Part shown: piece by piece, positions 46,056 to 54,742 of the stretch
Position numbering within the stretch: the first letter of the stretch is position 1
How the letters are laid out: each line of letters starts with the position of its first letter
NCBI GenBank assembly: GCA_947588705.1
Contig: CANPYT010000003.1
Span: 20,023 to 84,022, forward strand
Reading direction: 5' to 3'
Length of the DNA stretch: 64,000 bases
Source of the DNA: an uncultured Acetatifactor sp.
GTDB taxonomy: Bacteria > Bacillota > Clostridia > Lachnospirales > Lachnospiraceae
Program-made: the position numbers and the translations under genes
Notes under the pieces: generated by a model
The model's database searches: none
What the model saw: the letters and a program-made list of their open reading frames with translations, nothing else
Told to the model about the DNA's origin: nothing

Positions 46056-46487
46056 ATGTTGATCTCAACTAAGGGCCGCTATGCGCTCCGCATTATGATC
46101 GATCTGGCCGAGCATCAGTCGGAGGGGTTCATCCCTCTGAAGGAAACCGCCAACCGCCAGGACATTTCCGAAAAATACCTGGAAAGCATTCTGAAGATCC
46201 TGGTACAGAATAAATTCCTGGAAGGTCTGCGCGGGAAGGGCGGCGGGTATCGACTGACCCGGGCGCCGGAAACTTATACGGTAGGAAGCATCCTTCGGCT
46301 CACGGAAAATTCCCTTGCAACCGTCAGCTGCCTTGAACCGGGCCAGCCCCCCTGCGCAAAGATGGCCACTTGCCGTACACTGCCTATGTGGAAAGGACTG
46401 GACAAGCTGATCAACGACTACCTGGACAGCGTGACTCTCGACCAGCTGATGCAGCCAAACCCGCCCGGATGGGATTACGTCATATAA
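46056..46487 (+). CDS. Rrf2-family regulator with Fe-S type cysteines
   Basis: A 143-residue regulator of the Rrf2 family (IscR, NsrR, CymR group). The winged helix is at the start: MLISTKGRYALRIMIDLAEH, ISEKYLESILKILVQNKFLEGLRGKGGGYRLTR. Three cysteines follow in CLEPGQPPCAKMATC, the spacing region where IscR and NsrR bind a [2Fe-2S] cluster; CymR lacks them. It may sense iron-sulfur status, nitric oxide or oxidants. No isc or suf genes adjoin it. The ATG at 46056 has GGAGG 8 bases upstream, so I did not use 46038. Confidence 0.88.
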   Translation: MLISTKGRYALRIMIDLAEHQSEGFIPLKETANRQDISEKYLESILKILVQNKFLEGLRGKGGGYRLTRAPETYTVGSILRLTENSLATVSCLEPGQPPCAKMATCRTLPMWKGLDKLINDYLDSVTLDQLMQPNPPGWDYVI

Positions 46488-46613
46488 AAACTATTTTCTC
46501 TTAAATGCTGTATTCATAGTCTTCCCTCAGGATCTGATGCCCGGATGCCGTCCGAAGCTCGGCATGGATATCGTCAAAATCTATCGTTCCCTTCTCTGCC
46601 CGCTCCAGAAAGT

Positions 46614-47177
46614 TCAGGTGGCGGAAGAATCCTCCGTTTCGCTGGTCTCGGTTTCCGTCAGCTCCTCCAGGGAGATATTCAGCCTGCTGATATCCTGCTG
46701 ATCCACCACATACACATCCGTGCCGCCCGGAACGCATACATAGCATGAGGAGGTCAATTCGTTGCTGTCGCCCACATTATACACGTAACTTTCAGAGGCG
46801 GTCTCATAAGAGAACGTTCCGGAAGGTTCCGCCAGTCCATACAGACTCAGATCTTCCACATCCGAAATAACCTGTTCCGCCGCCACCGGCACAATGTAAT
46901 TCAGGATAAGGTCGAGCCGGTCCTGCTTAATAGCTATAGAATGATCTTCCGCATAGTACCATACGCCATCCTCTTTCTCAAAGGTATAATTTTCTCCCTC
47001 ATGGTCAAAGGAAAACCGAATGATCTCTTCCGGCAGGACTTCCGCTATGGGAGTCCTCTCCACATCCTCCTCTTTCTCTTCCTGCCTCAGTTTATACTGC
47101 CGGATGCCAAAGTATGCCGCCGCCAGCGCCACAAACAGCGCCAGCAGGACCAACATCTGTATTTTCTGTCTTTTCAT
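46614..47177 (-). CDS. DUF4340-type membrane-anchored protein
   Basis: A 187-residue protein with one N-terminal membrane span (IQMLVLLALFVALAAAYFGI) and an extracellular part. The latter contains IIRFSFDHEGENYTFEKEDGVWYYAED and DVEDLSLYGLAEPSGTFSY, typical of DUF4340 proteins encoded with GldG-type ABC components. Relatives are often longer. Just past its stop another frame continues with protein-like sequence (AEKGTIDFDDIHAELRTASG), so a C-terminal frameshift is possible. Start moved to 47177 (GGAGG about 12 bases upstream). It is 2 bases from the permease stop. Confidence 0.78.
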   Translation of the reverse strand: MKRQKIQMLVLLALFVALAAAYFGIRQYKLRQEEKEEDVERTPIAEVLPEEIIRFSFDHEGENYTFEKEDGVWYYAEDHSIAIKQDRLDLILNYIVPVAAEQVISDVEDLSLYGLAEPSGTFSYETASESYVYNVGDSNELTSSCYVCVPGGTDVYVVDQQDISRLNISLEELTETETSETEDSSAT

Positions 47178-47179
47178 CT

Positions 47180-49303
47180 CTACAACCGCCTCCTCCTGAA
47201 CCAGATGATAAATCCGGCCAGCAGACATCCCGCGGGAATTACCAGTATTGTCACGGCTCCCACCAAAACTGCCCTGGCTCTGGTTACCATTAACGCGGAA
47301 ACTTCATAGCTCTTGGCCGGGATAGATACGCTGATCTCATGGTCAGCGAAGCTTCCAATGATATTGGTAAATACCATCTGATTCGCTCCGCTCACGATCT
47401 CGTTGGCTTCGTCGGTAAAGAATTGCTCACAGCCGATCACCACCATTGTGGCCGCGTTTCCCTCTTCCGTTTCTTTCTCCGCCGCAACGGCCACGGCAAA
47501 CGGGCCGTCAATATCGCCCTCCTCCTTCTCATAGCTTTCGCTGGCAAGGTCTATCTTGGAATACGCGCTGTCCGAAGTAGACAGGAAGGTGTCATAGGAA
47601 ATCCCCTCCGCTGCCTCATCCTCGATCACAATTCCCTGGGCGTAGGGCGCAAAGACATAATAATCCCCATATACCCCGTCCAGATAACCGGAATAAGACT
47701 GGACAGGCAGCAGCCAGTAAGGCGTGGCATAATATCGATCCGCATCCGATTCCACGATCAGTCCGTCCGTCAGGCGAAGGCCCATCTCCTCCAGGAGCTG
47801 ATCCAGATTCGGGGTCGCCTCCTGAGCCATGCCCGCCACAAACACAATATCTCCGCCGGCATTCAGATAATCCAGCACCTTATCTCTATCCTCATTCGAC
47901 AAGTCGTGGACAGGAGCGTTGATAAGCAGGCAGGCCGCATCCTCCGGCACCGTCTCATAGTCTATCAGGTTGATGGACTCATATTCCACATTTTCCCGTT
48001 CCAGCGCGGTAGTAAATCCGGAACTCAGCGCATACTCCCCGTGCCCCTCCAGGAGATAGATCTTAGGCATATCGTCTGACAACACGTAATCCAGGGCGCT
48101 CGTGATCTGCCCCTCGCCGTCATATCCGGTAGTGGTGGCGGAATAGCCTCCGGTAGAATAGTCATACTCATAGTCGGCTTCATAGATCTCACTGTAATCG
48201 ATCACCCTGCTCCGCTTATCGCTGACCACGATCAGACTGTTTAAGCTGATATTTGCGCTGGTATACTGAGTGTGAAACCGTGGATTCTGATTCGGATCCA
48301 CATACTGCACCGTAATATGGTCGGACAGATCGTCATAGCGCTGCAGGGTCTGATCCAGAACCGTATCGCAGTTGTCCTGGGCCACGATCACATAGATGTC
48401 CACATCCTCCTGCATACTGTCCACATATTCCCGGGTCTGGTCCGTGAGAGAGTAAAGCTTCTGCGCCGTCATGTCCAAAGAAGTCCATGACCTCGGCAGT
48501 TCCCCCATCACGATATTTACGGCTATCGTCACGGCGACAGCCGCCAACGTGCTTCCCAGGCTGTACGCGCCCAGGCGAAAGGACTTGACAGACACGTTGT
48601 ACCGCCTCTTCTGAATAGACTGTACCGTCAAAAACAGCGCCAGCGCCGACAGTGACACAAAATAGACTACGGAAGAAAGATCCAGGGTGCCGTTCAGCAG
48701 GTTGCTGAACGGGGTATACATGTCAAAGCAGCAAAGCAGGGTATACAGCCAGTTATCCGTAGAAAACACCACACTGCAGATGGAAGAAATCATATATCCC
48801 AGGAAGAGCGCAAGAAACGTCAGTACCGCGGAAATCACCTGGCTCTCCGTCAGGGACGAGATCAATATGCCGATGGAAATGGCTGCCATTCCATACAGGA
48901 AAAATCCCAATATAGCCAGATATGCCTCCCCCAGCGGAACCGAGCCTGACAGGCTCATGATCAGCGGATAAGTACATATCACCGCGCAGGGGATAAGGAA
49001 AATGGTCATCAGCGCCAGGAATTTTCCCAGGACGATGCCGCCCACGGAAACCGGCGCTGTCAGGATCAGCTGGTCCGTTCTGCTCCTCCGCTCTTCCGCC
49101 AGGATCCGCATGGACAGAACGGGCACACTGATCAGGAACAGCAGGACCACATTGGACATGGCATATGTGAAATAAGGGCTCCCGCCATACATATTATACA
49201 CATAGAAATACAGGCTCACATAAAACAAAGTCACCGCTATGAACAGCAGGCCGATAAAGGAACAAAAATAGGTTTTCAACTCTTTTTTATATATGGCAAA
49301 CAT
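47180..49303 (-). CDS. ABC permease-GldG fusion protein
   Basis: A 707-residue fusion. Residues 1-240 form an ABC-2 type permease (YKKELKTYFCSFIGLLFIAV, then LAEERRSRTDQLILTAPVSVGGIVLGKFLAL, six spans). A further span near 255-275 leads into a large extracellular GldG-like domain (YSLTDQTREYVDSMQEDVDIYVI ... PKIYLLEGHGEYALSSGF ... LNAGGDIVFVAG). A C-terminal span ends in RRRR. In Bacteroidetes GldF and GldG are separate and serve gliding; in Firmicutes the exported substrate is unknown. It pairs with the ATPase gene one base upstream. Confidence 0.88.
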   Translation of the reverse strand: MFAIYKKELKTYFCSFIGLLFIAVTLFYVSLYFYVYNMYGGSPYFTYAMSNVVLLFLISVPVLSMRILAEERRSRTDQLILTAPVSVGGIVLGKFLALMTIFLIPCAVICTYPLIMSLSGSVPLGEAYLAILGFFLYGMAAISIGILISSLTESQVISAVLTFLALFLGYMISSICSVVFSTDNWLYTLLCCFDMYTPFSNLLNGTLDLSSVVYFVSLSALALFLTVQSIQKRRYNVSVKSFRLGAYSLGSTLAAVAVTIAVNIVMGELPRSWTSLDMTAQKLYSLTDQTREYVDSMQEDVDIYVIVAQDNCDTVLDQTLQRYDDLSDHITVQYVDPNQNPRFHTQYTSANISLNSLIVVSDKRSRVIDYSEIYEADYEYDYSTGGYSATTTGYDGEGQITSALDYVLSDDMPKIYLLEGHGEYALSSGFTTALERENVEYESINLIDYETVPEDAACLLINAPVHDLSNEDRDKVLDYLNAGGDIVFVAGMAQEATPNLDQLLEEMGLRLTDGLIVESDADRYYATPYWLLPVQSYSGYLDGVYGDYYVFAPYAQGIVIEDEAAEGISYDTFLSTSDSAYSKIDLASESYEKEEGDIDGPFAVAVAAEKETEEGNAATMVVIGCEQFFTDEANEIVSGANQMVFTNIIGSFADHEISVSIPAKSYEVSALMVTRARAVLVGAVTILVIPAGCLLAGFIIWFRRRRL

Positions 49304-49304
49304 G

Positions 49305-50267
49305 CTATTTTCCCTCCTCTGTCTGGGCAGTCTCTTCCCCGGTCAGCTCCAGGAAGATATCCTCCAGGGATTTTCCGGCCCGGGACATTTCATAGATGGG
49401 AAGCCCCGCATTGGCCAGCGCATAAAACACGCTTTCCCGGATATCCAGATCCCCGCTTCCGGCAGTGACCCGCACTCCTACACAGCCCTGCTCCCCGCAT
49501 TCCATCTCCTCGACGGAGTCAATTGTTTCCAGCGTCTGCAGCGCAGAACGGACACTCTCTCCGGTTCCCTTTACCGTCAGCAGAAGCTCCTCCGCCCCGG
49601 TCATGCGTTTTTGCAGTCCCTCCGGGGAATCGCTGGCCACCAGGTGCCCGTGGGAAAGTATCATGACGTGGTCGCACACCGCGCTGACTTCCGAAAGGAT
49701 GTGGGAACTGAGGATGATCGTATGCTCTTTTCCCAGCTCCCTGATCAGATCCCTGATTTCTATGATCTGCTTGGGATCCAGCCCCACGGAAGGCTCATCC
49801 AAAATGATCACATCCGGGTTTCCCAACATTGTCTGGGCAAGGCCCACCCTCTGGCGGTACCCTTTTGACAGATTCCTGATAAGGCGGCCGCTCATGTCAG
49901 AGATGCCCGCTTTCTCCATCACAGCTCCGATCTGGGCGCTCCGCTCTTTCCCAGGCAGCTTTTTCAGCTCAGCCGCGAAGGCCAAATACTCCTTCACCGT
50001 CATTTCCATATAAAGCGGCGGTATCTCCGGCAGATATCCGATCTTTTTCTTGGCCGCCTCCGGCTCCTTCTGGATATCCCTCCCATCGATGGTCACAGTC
50101 CCCTCCGTGGGGGCCAAATATCCTGTGATCATGTTCATTGTGGTAGATTTTCCCGCTCCATTGGGGCCCAGGAACCCGTAGATCTGTCCCCGCTCCACAC
50201 AAAATGACAGATGATCGACCGCCACATGCCCGCCATACTTTTTCGTGAGATTTTTGACTTCTATCAT
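49305..50267 (-). CDS. ABC transporter ATP-binding protein, GldA type
   Basis: A 320-residue ABC ATPase. Walker A is GFLGPNGAGKSTTMNMI, the Q-loop region GYLPEIPPLYMEMTVKEYLAF, the signature NLSKGYRQRVGLAQ, Walker B DVIILDEPSVGLDP, and the H-loop ILSSHILSEV. The C-terminal extension after residue 225 is typical of the GldA/drug-export group. It drives the permease-GldG fusion encoded next to it. I used the ATG at 50267, preceded by AAAGGTGA; the longer ORF adds nine unlikely residues. Confidence 0.93.
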   Translation of the reverse strand: MIEVKNLTKKYGGHVAVDHLSFCVERGQIYGFLGPNGAGKSTTMNMITGYLAPTEGTVTIDGRDIQKEPEAAKKKIGYLPEIPPLYMEMTVKEYLAFAAELKKLPGKERSAQIGAVMEKAGISDMSGRLIRNLSKGYRQRVGLAQTMLGNPDVIILDEPSVGLDPKQIIEIRDLIRELGKEHTIILSSHILSEVSAVCDHVMILSHGHLVASDSPEGLQKRMTGAEELLLTVKGTGESVRSALQTLETIDSVEEMECGEQGCVGVRVTAGSGDLDIRESVFYALANAGLPIYEMSRAGKSLEDIFLELTGEETAQTEEGK

Positions 50268-50386
50268 ATGAAATTCACCTTTCCCGGTGGGCACGATCGT
50301 CCACCCTGATATCTTAGTGTATTGTAAAGGTAAAATGTCATCGTTTGGTGATGGAAATGTGAAAAAAATGTGAACGAAAAAAGTAA

Positions 50387-50416
50387 CAGGGCTTCCGCAC
50401 TACTGCGGCAGCCCTG
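50387..50416. terminator. Bidirectional terminator between ABC and HD-GYP units
   Basis: CAGGGCTTCCGCA and TGCGGCAGCCCTG form a 13-bp stem (one mismatch) with a 4-base loop. T-runs follow in both directions (TTTGTTTTTTC on plus, TTACTTTTTTCG on minus). It ends the hpt-fapA-HD-GYP transcript. Confidence 0.82.
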
Positions 50417-50429
50417 CGCCTTTGTTTTT

Positions 50430-51539
50430 TCAACGAAATTCTTCCTGTTTCTTTTTCAGTTCATGGTTCAGATCTTCAAATTTTTTCTTCACCCGGCGGA
50501 AACATTCCAACAACTTTGGCGAAAACACACCGCACTCGCCGGATACGATCATATGGAATGCCTCGTCCTCGGAGTAAGCGCTCTTATAAACGCGCTCGCT
50601 GACCAGGGCGTCATAGGCGTCCGCCAAACCTACCAGCTGAGCGGAGATCGGGATCTCTTCTCCTGCCAGCCCATCGGGATAACCCTTGCCGTCGTACCGC
50701 TCATGATGATGGCGGCAGATCTCGTAACTGATCTTGCTGTAGGTTTCGTCCCAGACACCCTCCACATTGTCCAGCACCTCACACCCTCTTGTCGTGTGGG
50801 ATTTCATATATTCGTACTCGTCCTTGGTGAGCCTTGCGGGCTTTAACAGGATATTGTCCGGGATGGCGATCTTTCCAATGTCGTGGAGGGCGCTTGCGGA
50901 AACGATAACTTCTATCTTTTCCTGATTCAGCCCATATTCCGGGTAATCGTTCATCATCTGTTCCGCCAGGATCCTGGTAAAACTCTTCACGCGCTTGATG
51001 TGTTCGCCGCTTTCCAGGTTACGGCATTCTACCACTGTACCGAGAATATCGATGATCCTGACATTACTCTCTTTCAGCCTTTCCGCCTGCATCACCAGGA
51101 GCTTATACTGCTTTTTAAGGGTTTCTGTCTGTTTCTCAACTTTTTCTTCCAGATTGTTCTTATAGAGAAACAGATCGACGATATTTTTCACGCGGTTGCG
51201 GACGATAGCGTTATCAAACGGCTTCTTGATAAAATCCGAGACGCCCATCTCAAAACATTTGCTCTCCACTTCCGCTTTCGATTCCGCGGTGATCACCAGC
51301 ACCGGGATCGTCTTCAGCCAGGATTGATTGCGCATCACTTCCAGCACCATAAAGCCATCAACTTCCGGCATGATCAGGTCCAACAGCACTACCGCAATTT
51401 CCTCCTGATATTTCTGGATCATGGCAATCGCTTTTTTCCCGCTGTCCGCTTCCAGGATCGGGTAATCATTTTCCAGAATTGCCGACAACATTTCCCGATT
51501 CAATTCCAAATCGTCAACGATCAAAACCTTACTGCGCAT
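50430..51539 (-). CDS. HD-GYP response regulator (c-di-GMP phosphodiesterase type)
   Basis: A 369-residue RpfG-like protein. The receiver domain (1-122) has VLIVDDLELNREML, the phosphoacceptor in VVLLDLIMPEVDGF, and FIKKPFDNAIV. A helix of about 45 residues (NNLEEKVEKQTETLKKQYKLL) links to the HD-GYP domain (165-345). That domain has ASALHDIGKIAIPDNIL, then HHHERYDGKGYPDGLAGEEIP with the GYP motif, and LVGLADAYDALVSERVYK. HD-GYP domains hydrolyse cyclic di-GMP. It is the last gene of a unit with an Hpt protein and a FapA-like protein; no kinase gene is adjacent. Confidence 0.94.
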   Translation of the reverse strand: MRSKVLIVDDLELNREMLSAILENDYPILEADSGKKAIAMIQKYQEEIAVVLLDLIMPEVDGFMVLEVMRNQSWLKTIPVLVITAESKAEVESKCFEMGVSDFIKKPFDNAIVRNRVKNIVDLFLYKNNLEEKVEKQTETLKKQYKLLVMQAERLKESNVRIIDILGTVVECRNLESGEHIKRVKSFTRILAEQMMNDYPEYGLNQEKIEVIVSASALHDIGKIAIPDNILLKPARLTKDEYEYMKSHTTRGCEVLDNVEGVWDETYSKISYEICRHHHERYDGKGYPDGLAGEEIPISAQLVGLADAYDALVSERVYKSAYSEDEAFHMIVSGECGVFSPKLLECFRRVKKKFEDLNHELKKKQEEFR

Positions 51540-51567
51540 AACTGTTCCTCCGCAGCCCGTCTCCAGA

Positions 51568-53745
51568 CTAATTCCGGAAAACGGCCACTCTCTCCTCCAC
51601 TCTCTTCACCTTCACGTTCCGCGCCTGCTTTGCCTCCCAGTGCTTACCGTTTATCTCAAACACCGTTCCCTCATACAGAGTGGCATGTATCACTGCCTGT
51701 GCATCCCTGGCTGCTTTCTCCTCATTCTCCATGTCCATCCTGTACTGCATCAGCGTGTCCACTTCTTTTTCTTTTGTAAAAATAGCGCTCTCTATCTTCA
51801 GGTACATATCCATGGTATTCCGCACTTCCGGCGGATACTTGGCATGAAAATCCGCATACGCGTTTCGGAGGATCTCCAGCTGCTTGTTTGCCTCCGCGAT
51901 CTTCTCCTCCACATCACCCTGCTTCTCTGCGATCTCATCGTTTACGCCCAGCCGGACCATAGTGGCAATACCCGCCCTGTTTCCGAGATAAGTCACATCC
52001 AGGGAGATCTTTGCGTAAACCGTGCCTCCCGCCACCTCGCCATTTCTGTCGCTGATGGTGATCTTGTTTTCAGAATGCAGGTCACAGTTCAGGCAGTATC
52101 CCGCCTTGATCTCGTTTCCCGCATATACCCTGCAGGATTCAAAGAATTTGCCGCTCACGTCCACAGCCGCCCGGATATTGCCGACGCCGTTTCCGTTCAC
52201 GCCCCGCTTTATCAGTACGCTGCCCGCGCTGCTCTCAATGTGCGCAGACTCCACATAACCGTTTACGACCACATCCCCCGTGGCCTGTATGGTGGCTCCC
52301 ACGCCCACGTTCCCCGACACATAAATACTTCCGTCGAAAGTGACGTTTCCCGTGGCAAGGCTCACTTCCTCGATCGTCAGGGTTTTGTCGATATCGATAC
52401 GGTTTCCGTGCAGCTCGATCCTTCCGCTGGTACTGGCGGTATAGGTCCGATTGTCCTCCATCAGCGTGAAACCTTTTCCGGTCAGTACGCTCCTCTCACG
52501 GCCCTTCCTGGGCGGCAGGTCCTTTCCCGTCACCGTGTAGCCGCCGGTACCCATCCCAGCGTCATGATACAGCGCAATACGCTGTCCTGTCTGCACAAAT
52601 TCATACCACTGTATTTCCGAAAAATCCACAGAACCATCCGGCAGAAGCTTGGGCTGTCTGTCCAGTTCGGTCTTAAAGAAAAACTCATACCATCCGTCCG
52701 GGCCGTCCGTGGCAGGCTTGCCCTTGGCCACCTTTAGGGTCTTGTGCTTAAACTTACCCTTTAGGAGCTTATTGATCTCCTGCTCCAGGATCCCCCGGCG
52801 CACACCGCTGAATTCCAGCGCCTTCATGATCATCTTCTTGGAGACCTTGTCACTGTCCTGTACATAGACGAACGCGTCCATCTCGTCGCTGCTGATCGTG
52901 ACGGAAATATCCTGAAAAGTTTCAAAGTGAGACTGCTCATCCGAGGATACGACGGTGTAGATCGCCTCCTGAAGAGCCAAGCGCATTCTGCGCATGTCCC
53001 TGGCCGTATACATCAATGTGTGGTAGGAGCTGACATCAATGCCGCTTTCCAGGCCCAGGCGGATCTCATGCATCTGCTGCCAGTCATACAGGGAGTTTGC
53101 ATAGCTGGACACGTCTATGCGGTTTTCCATGCCAAGGCGGATCTCCCTCATCTGCTGCCAGCTAAATTCCAGCTTCGCATAACAGGAGACATCCAGCCCC
53201 TTCTCAAGCCCCTCACAGATTTCGTGGATGGAAACGCCCCGGAACTCCTTGTGGAGATAAGGCGTAATGTTCAGATGCTTCTCCAGCGCGATCCTGATCT
53301 GCTCCAGCTGCTCCGCCTCATAGCCCTGCTGGATATATTCTACAATATAGATCTTGGAGAGAAGCGCCTTGCGCAGCTCACGCAGGACGCCTGCCTCCAG
53401 CTTTCTATAATTAGACAGATTAATGCCGTCTTTCAGGCCCAGGCGGATCTGGCGCATCCGGTCATAGGAAATAGACGGGTTGGCGTATATGGTTATGTCC
53501 AACCCATCCTGAAGTCCACAGCGAATCTCCTCCATCTGAAACCAATCATATTCCGTGGAGGCATAGACCTCTACCGGCAGCCTCTCCATCTGCCCCAGGC
53601 GGATCTGACGCATCTGGATCGCAAAAAATTCCTTTTTTGCATACACGGAAGTGTCAAGACCCAGTTCAAGGCCCTCCTGTATTTCATTGATCTGATCCAG
53701 CGTGAAGCCGGAGTTTAAATACGATTCCTGTTCTTCCTTAGTCAT
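51568..53745 (-). CDS. FapA-like (DUF342) protein with N-terminal tandem repeats
   Basis: A 725-residue protein. The N-terminal 270 residues are nine or ten tandem units of about 26 residues with the pattern WQQMxEIRLGLExGIDVSSYA, for example WQQMREIRLGMENRIDVSSY and WQQMHEIRLGLESGIDVSSY. The rest resembles DUF342/FapA. It has KQDSDKV-type linkers, GYTVTGKDLPPRKGRE, and a right-handed beta-helix with short hydrophobic repeats (GNVTFDGSIYVSGNVGVGATI, GDVVVNGYVESAHIE). A coiled coil (EKQGDVEEKIAEANKQLEIL) and a positively charged tail follow. Start at 53745 has GAGGAAGT upstream. It lies between Hpt and HD-GYP genes. Confidence 0.85.
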   Translation of the reverse strand: MTKEEQESYLNSGFTLDQINEIQEGLELGLDTSVYAKKEFFAIQMRQIRLGQMERLPVEVYASTEYDWFQMEEIRCGLQDGLDITIYANPSISYDRMRQIRLGLKDGINLSNYRKLEAGVLRELRKALLSKIYIVEYIQQGYEAEQLEQIRIALEKHLNITPYLHKEFRGVSIHEICEGLEKGLDVSCYAKLEFSWQQMREIRLGMENRIDVSSYANSLYDWQQMHEIRLGLESGIDVSSYHTLMYTARDMRRMRLALQEAIYTVVSSDEQSHFETFQDISVTISSDEMDAFVYVQDSDKVSKKMIMKALEFSGVRRGILEQEINKLLKGKFKHKTLKVAKGKPATDGPDGWYEFFFKTELDRQPKLLPDGSVDFSEIQWYEFVQTGQRIALYHDAGMGTGGYTVTGKDLPPRKGRERSVLTGKGFTLMEDNRTYTASTSGRIELHGNRIDIDKTLTIEEVSLATGNVTFDGSIYVSGNVGVGATIQATGDVVVNGYVESAHIESSAGSVLIKRGVNGNGVGNIRAAVDVSGKFFESCRVYAGNEIKAGYCLNCDLHSENKITISDRNGEVAGGTVYAKISLDVTYLGNRAGIATMVRLGVNDEIAEKQGDVEEKIAEANKQLEILRNAYADFHAKYPPEVRNTMDMYLKIESAIFTKEKEVDTLMQYRMDMENEEKAARDAQAVIHATLYEGTVFEINGKHWEAKQARNVKVKRVEERVAVFRN

Positions 53746-53766
53746 ACTTCCTCTTCCAAGAACCAA

Positions 53767-54120
53767 TCACCCATTCTGCAACTCCTGAATGATATCTATT
53801 GTCCGCTGGTACTCTTCCTTAACTTTTCCAAGAAGAGCCTCATTCTCCGGTTTTTCGCCGCCCCGGAGAGCTTCCGTCAACTCGTTGCTGTTTTCATACA
53901 GCCTTGTGAAACCTAGGTTCAGGCTCACGCCTTTCAGCGTATGCGCAGCGCGAAACGCCTCGTTGTAATTGCCTGCCGCCATAGATTCTTCCAGGAGAGC
54001 AAAACTGTCATCTGCCAGAAACTTCATCACGAATTTCTGCACCAGCTTCTCGCTGCTCAAACGTCCAAGCGTTCCCTCATAGTCACCGCCCAGTTTTTCG
54101 TAACACTCCCGTAATGTCAT
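53767..54120 (-). CDS. Hpt phosphotransfer protein
   Basis: A 117-residue single-domain histidine phosphotransfer protein. The phospho-accepting His lies in AFRAAHTLKGVSLNLGF, the classic HxLKG motif, within a four-helix bundle. It would relay phosphate between a hybrid kinase and a receiver such as that of the HD-GYP protein in the same operon. GGAGGG precedes the ATG at 54120; the longer ORF start is not supported. It is the first gene after a good promoter, 21 bases before the FapA-like gene. Confidence 0.93.
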   Translation of the reverse strand: MTLRECYEKLGGDYEGTLGRLSSEKLVQKFVMKFLADDSFALLEESMAAGNYNEAFRAAHTLKGVSLNLGFTRLYENSNELTEALRGGEKPENEALLGKVKEEYQRTIDIIQELQNG

Positions 54121-54180
54121 ATACCCTCCTTGGCAAACTGAAGATTTTTGCCCCAAAATTTAAGTAGAAATGGTATTTTC

Positions 54181-54210
54181 ATTATAGTATACACCAGCTC
54201 TCTATGGCAA
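54181..54210 (-). promoter_or_regulatory. Promoter of hpt-fapA-HD-GYP operon
   Basis: TTGCCA and a perfect TATAAT, 18 bases apart on the minus strand, about 60 bases before the hpt start. Confidence 0.68.
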
Positions 54211-54246
54211 GTATTTTATCAAATTTCCCTGTGGGCCCGGAACCGT

Positions 54247-54741
54247 TCAGCCGCGCCACTGAAGACGATGAAGGCTGCCCTCCCGTTCCAGGCTGCCGAA
54301 CCCATTTTGCCGCAGGGCTTCATAGAGCACCACCGCCACGGAATTTGACAGGTTCAAAGACCGGATGGAGGGAAGCATTGGGATACGTATACAGGTCTCT
54401 TCATGCTCCACCAGTATTTCCTCAGGGATCCCGGCGCTTTCTTTTCCGAACATGATATAATCATCCGGCCCGTAGGAGACCTCCGTGTATACCTTTTTCG
54501 CCTTTGTGGTGGCCATCCAGATCCTGGCTCCGGGGTTTTGCTCCTGAAATTCCCGGAAATTCATATATCTGTGGACATCAAGCAGCGGCCAGTAATCCAT
54601 TCCTGCCCGCCGGAGGGATTTTTCGTCCAGGTGGAAGCCCAAGGGCTCGATGAGATGAAGCGACGCCCCCACTGCCACGCAAGTCCTCCCGATATTTCCG
54701 GTATTTCCCGGTATCTCCGGCTGATGTAAAACGATATTCAT
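54247..54741 (-). CDS. trmL: tRNA (cytidine(34)-2'-O)-methyltransferase
   Basis: A 164-residue SPOUT-class methyltransferase that 2'-O-methylates the wobble position of certain leucine tRNAs. Features: MNIVLHQPEIPGNTGNIGRTC, the knot region DYIMFGKESAGIPEEIL, and RIPMLPSIRSLNLSNSVAVVLYEALRQ. Length is typical of TrmL. Its start is one base after the aminotransferase stop, so it is probably read as the last gene of lrp-aminotransferase-trmL. Confidence 0.94.
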   Translation of the reverse strand: MNIVLHQPEIPGNTGNIGRTCVAVGASLHLIEPLGFHLDEKSLRRAGMDYWPLLDVHRYMNFREFQEQNPGARIWMATTKAKKVYTEVSYGPDDYIMFGKESAGIPEEILVEHEETCIRIPMLPSIRSLNLSNSVAVVLYEALRQNGFGSLEREGSLHRLQWRG

Positions 54742-54742
54742 A

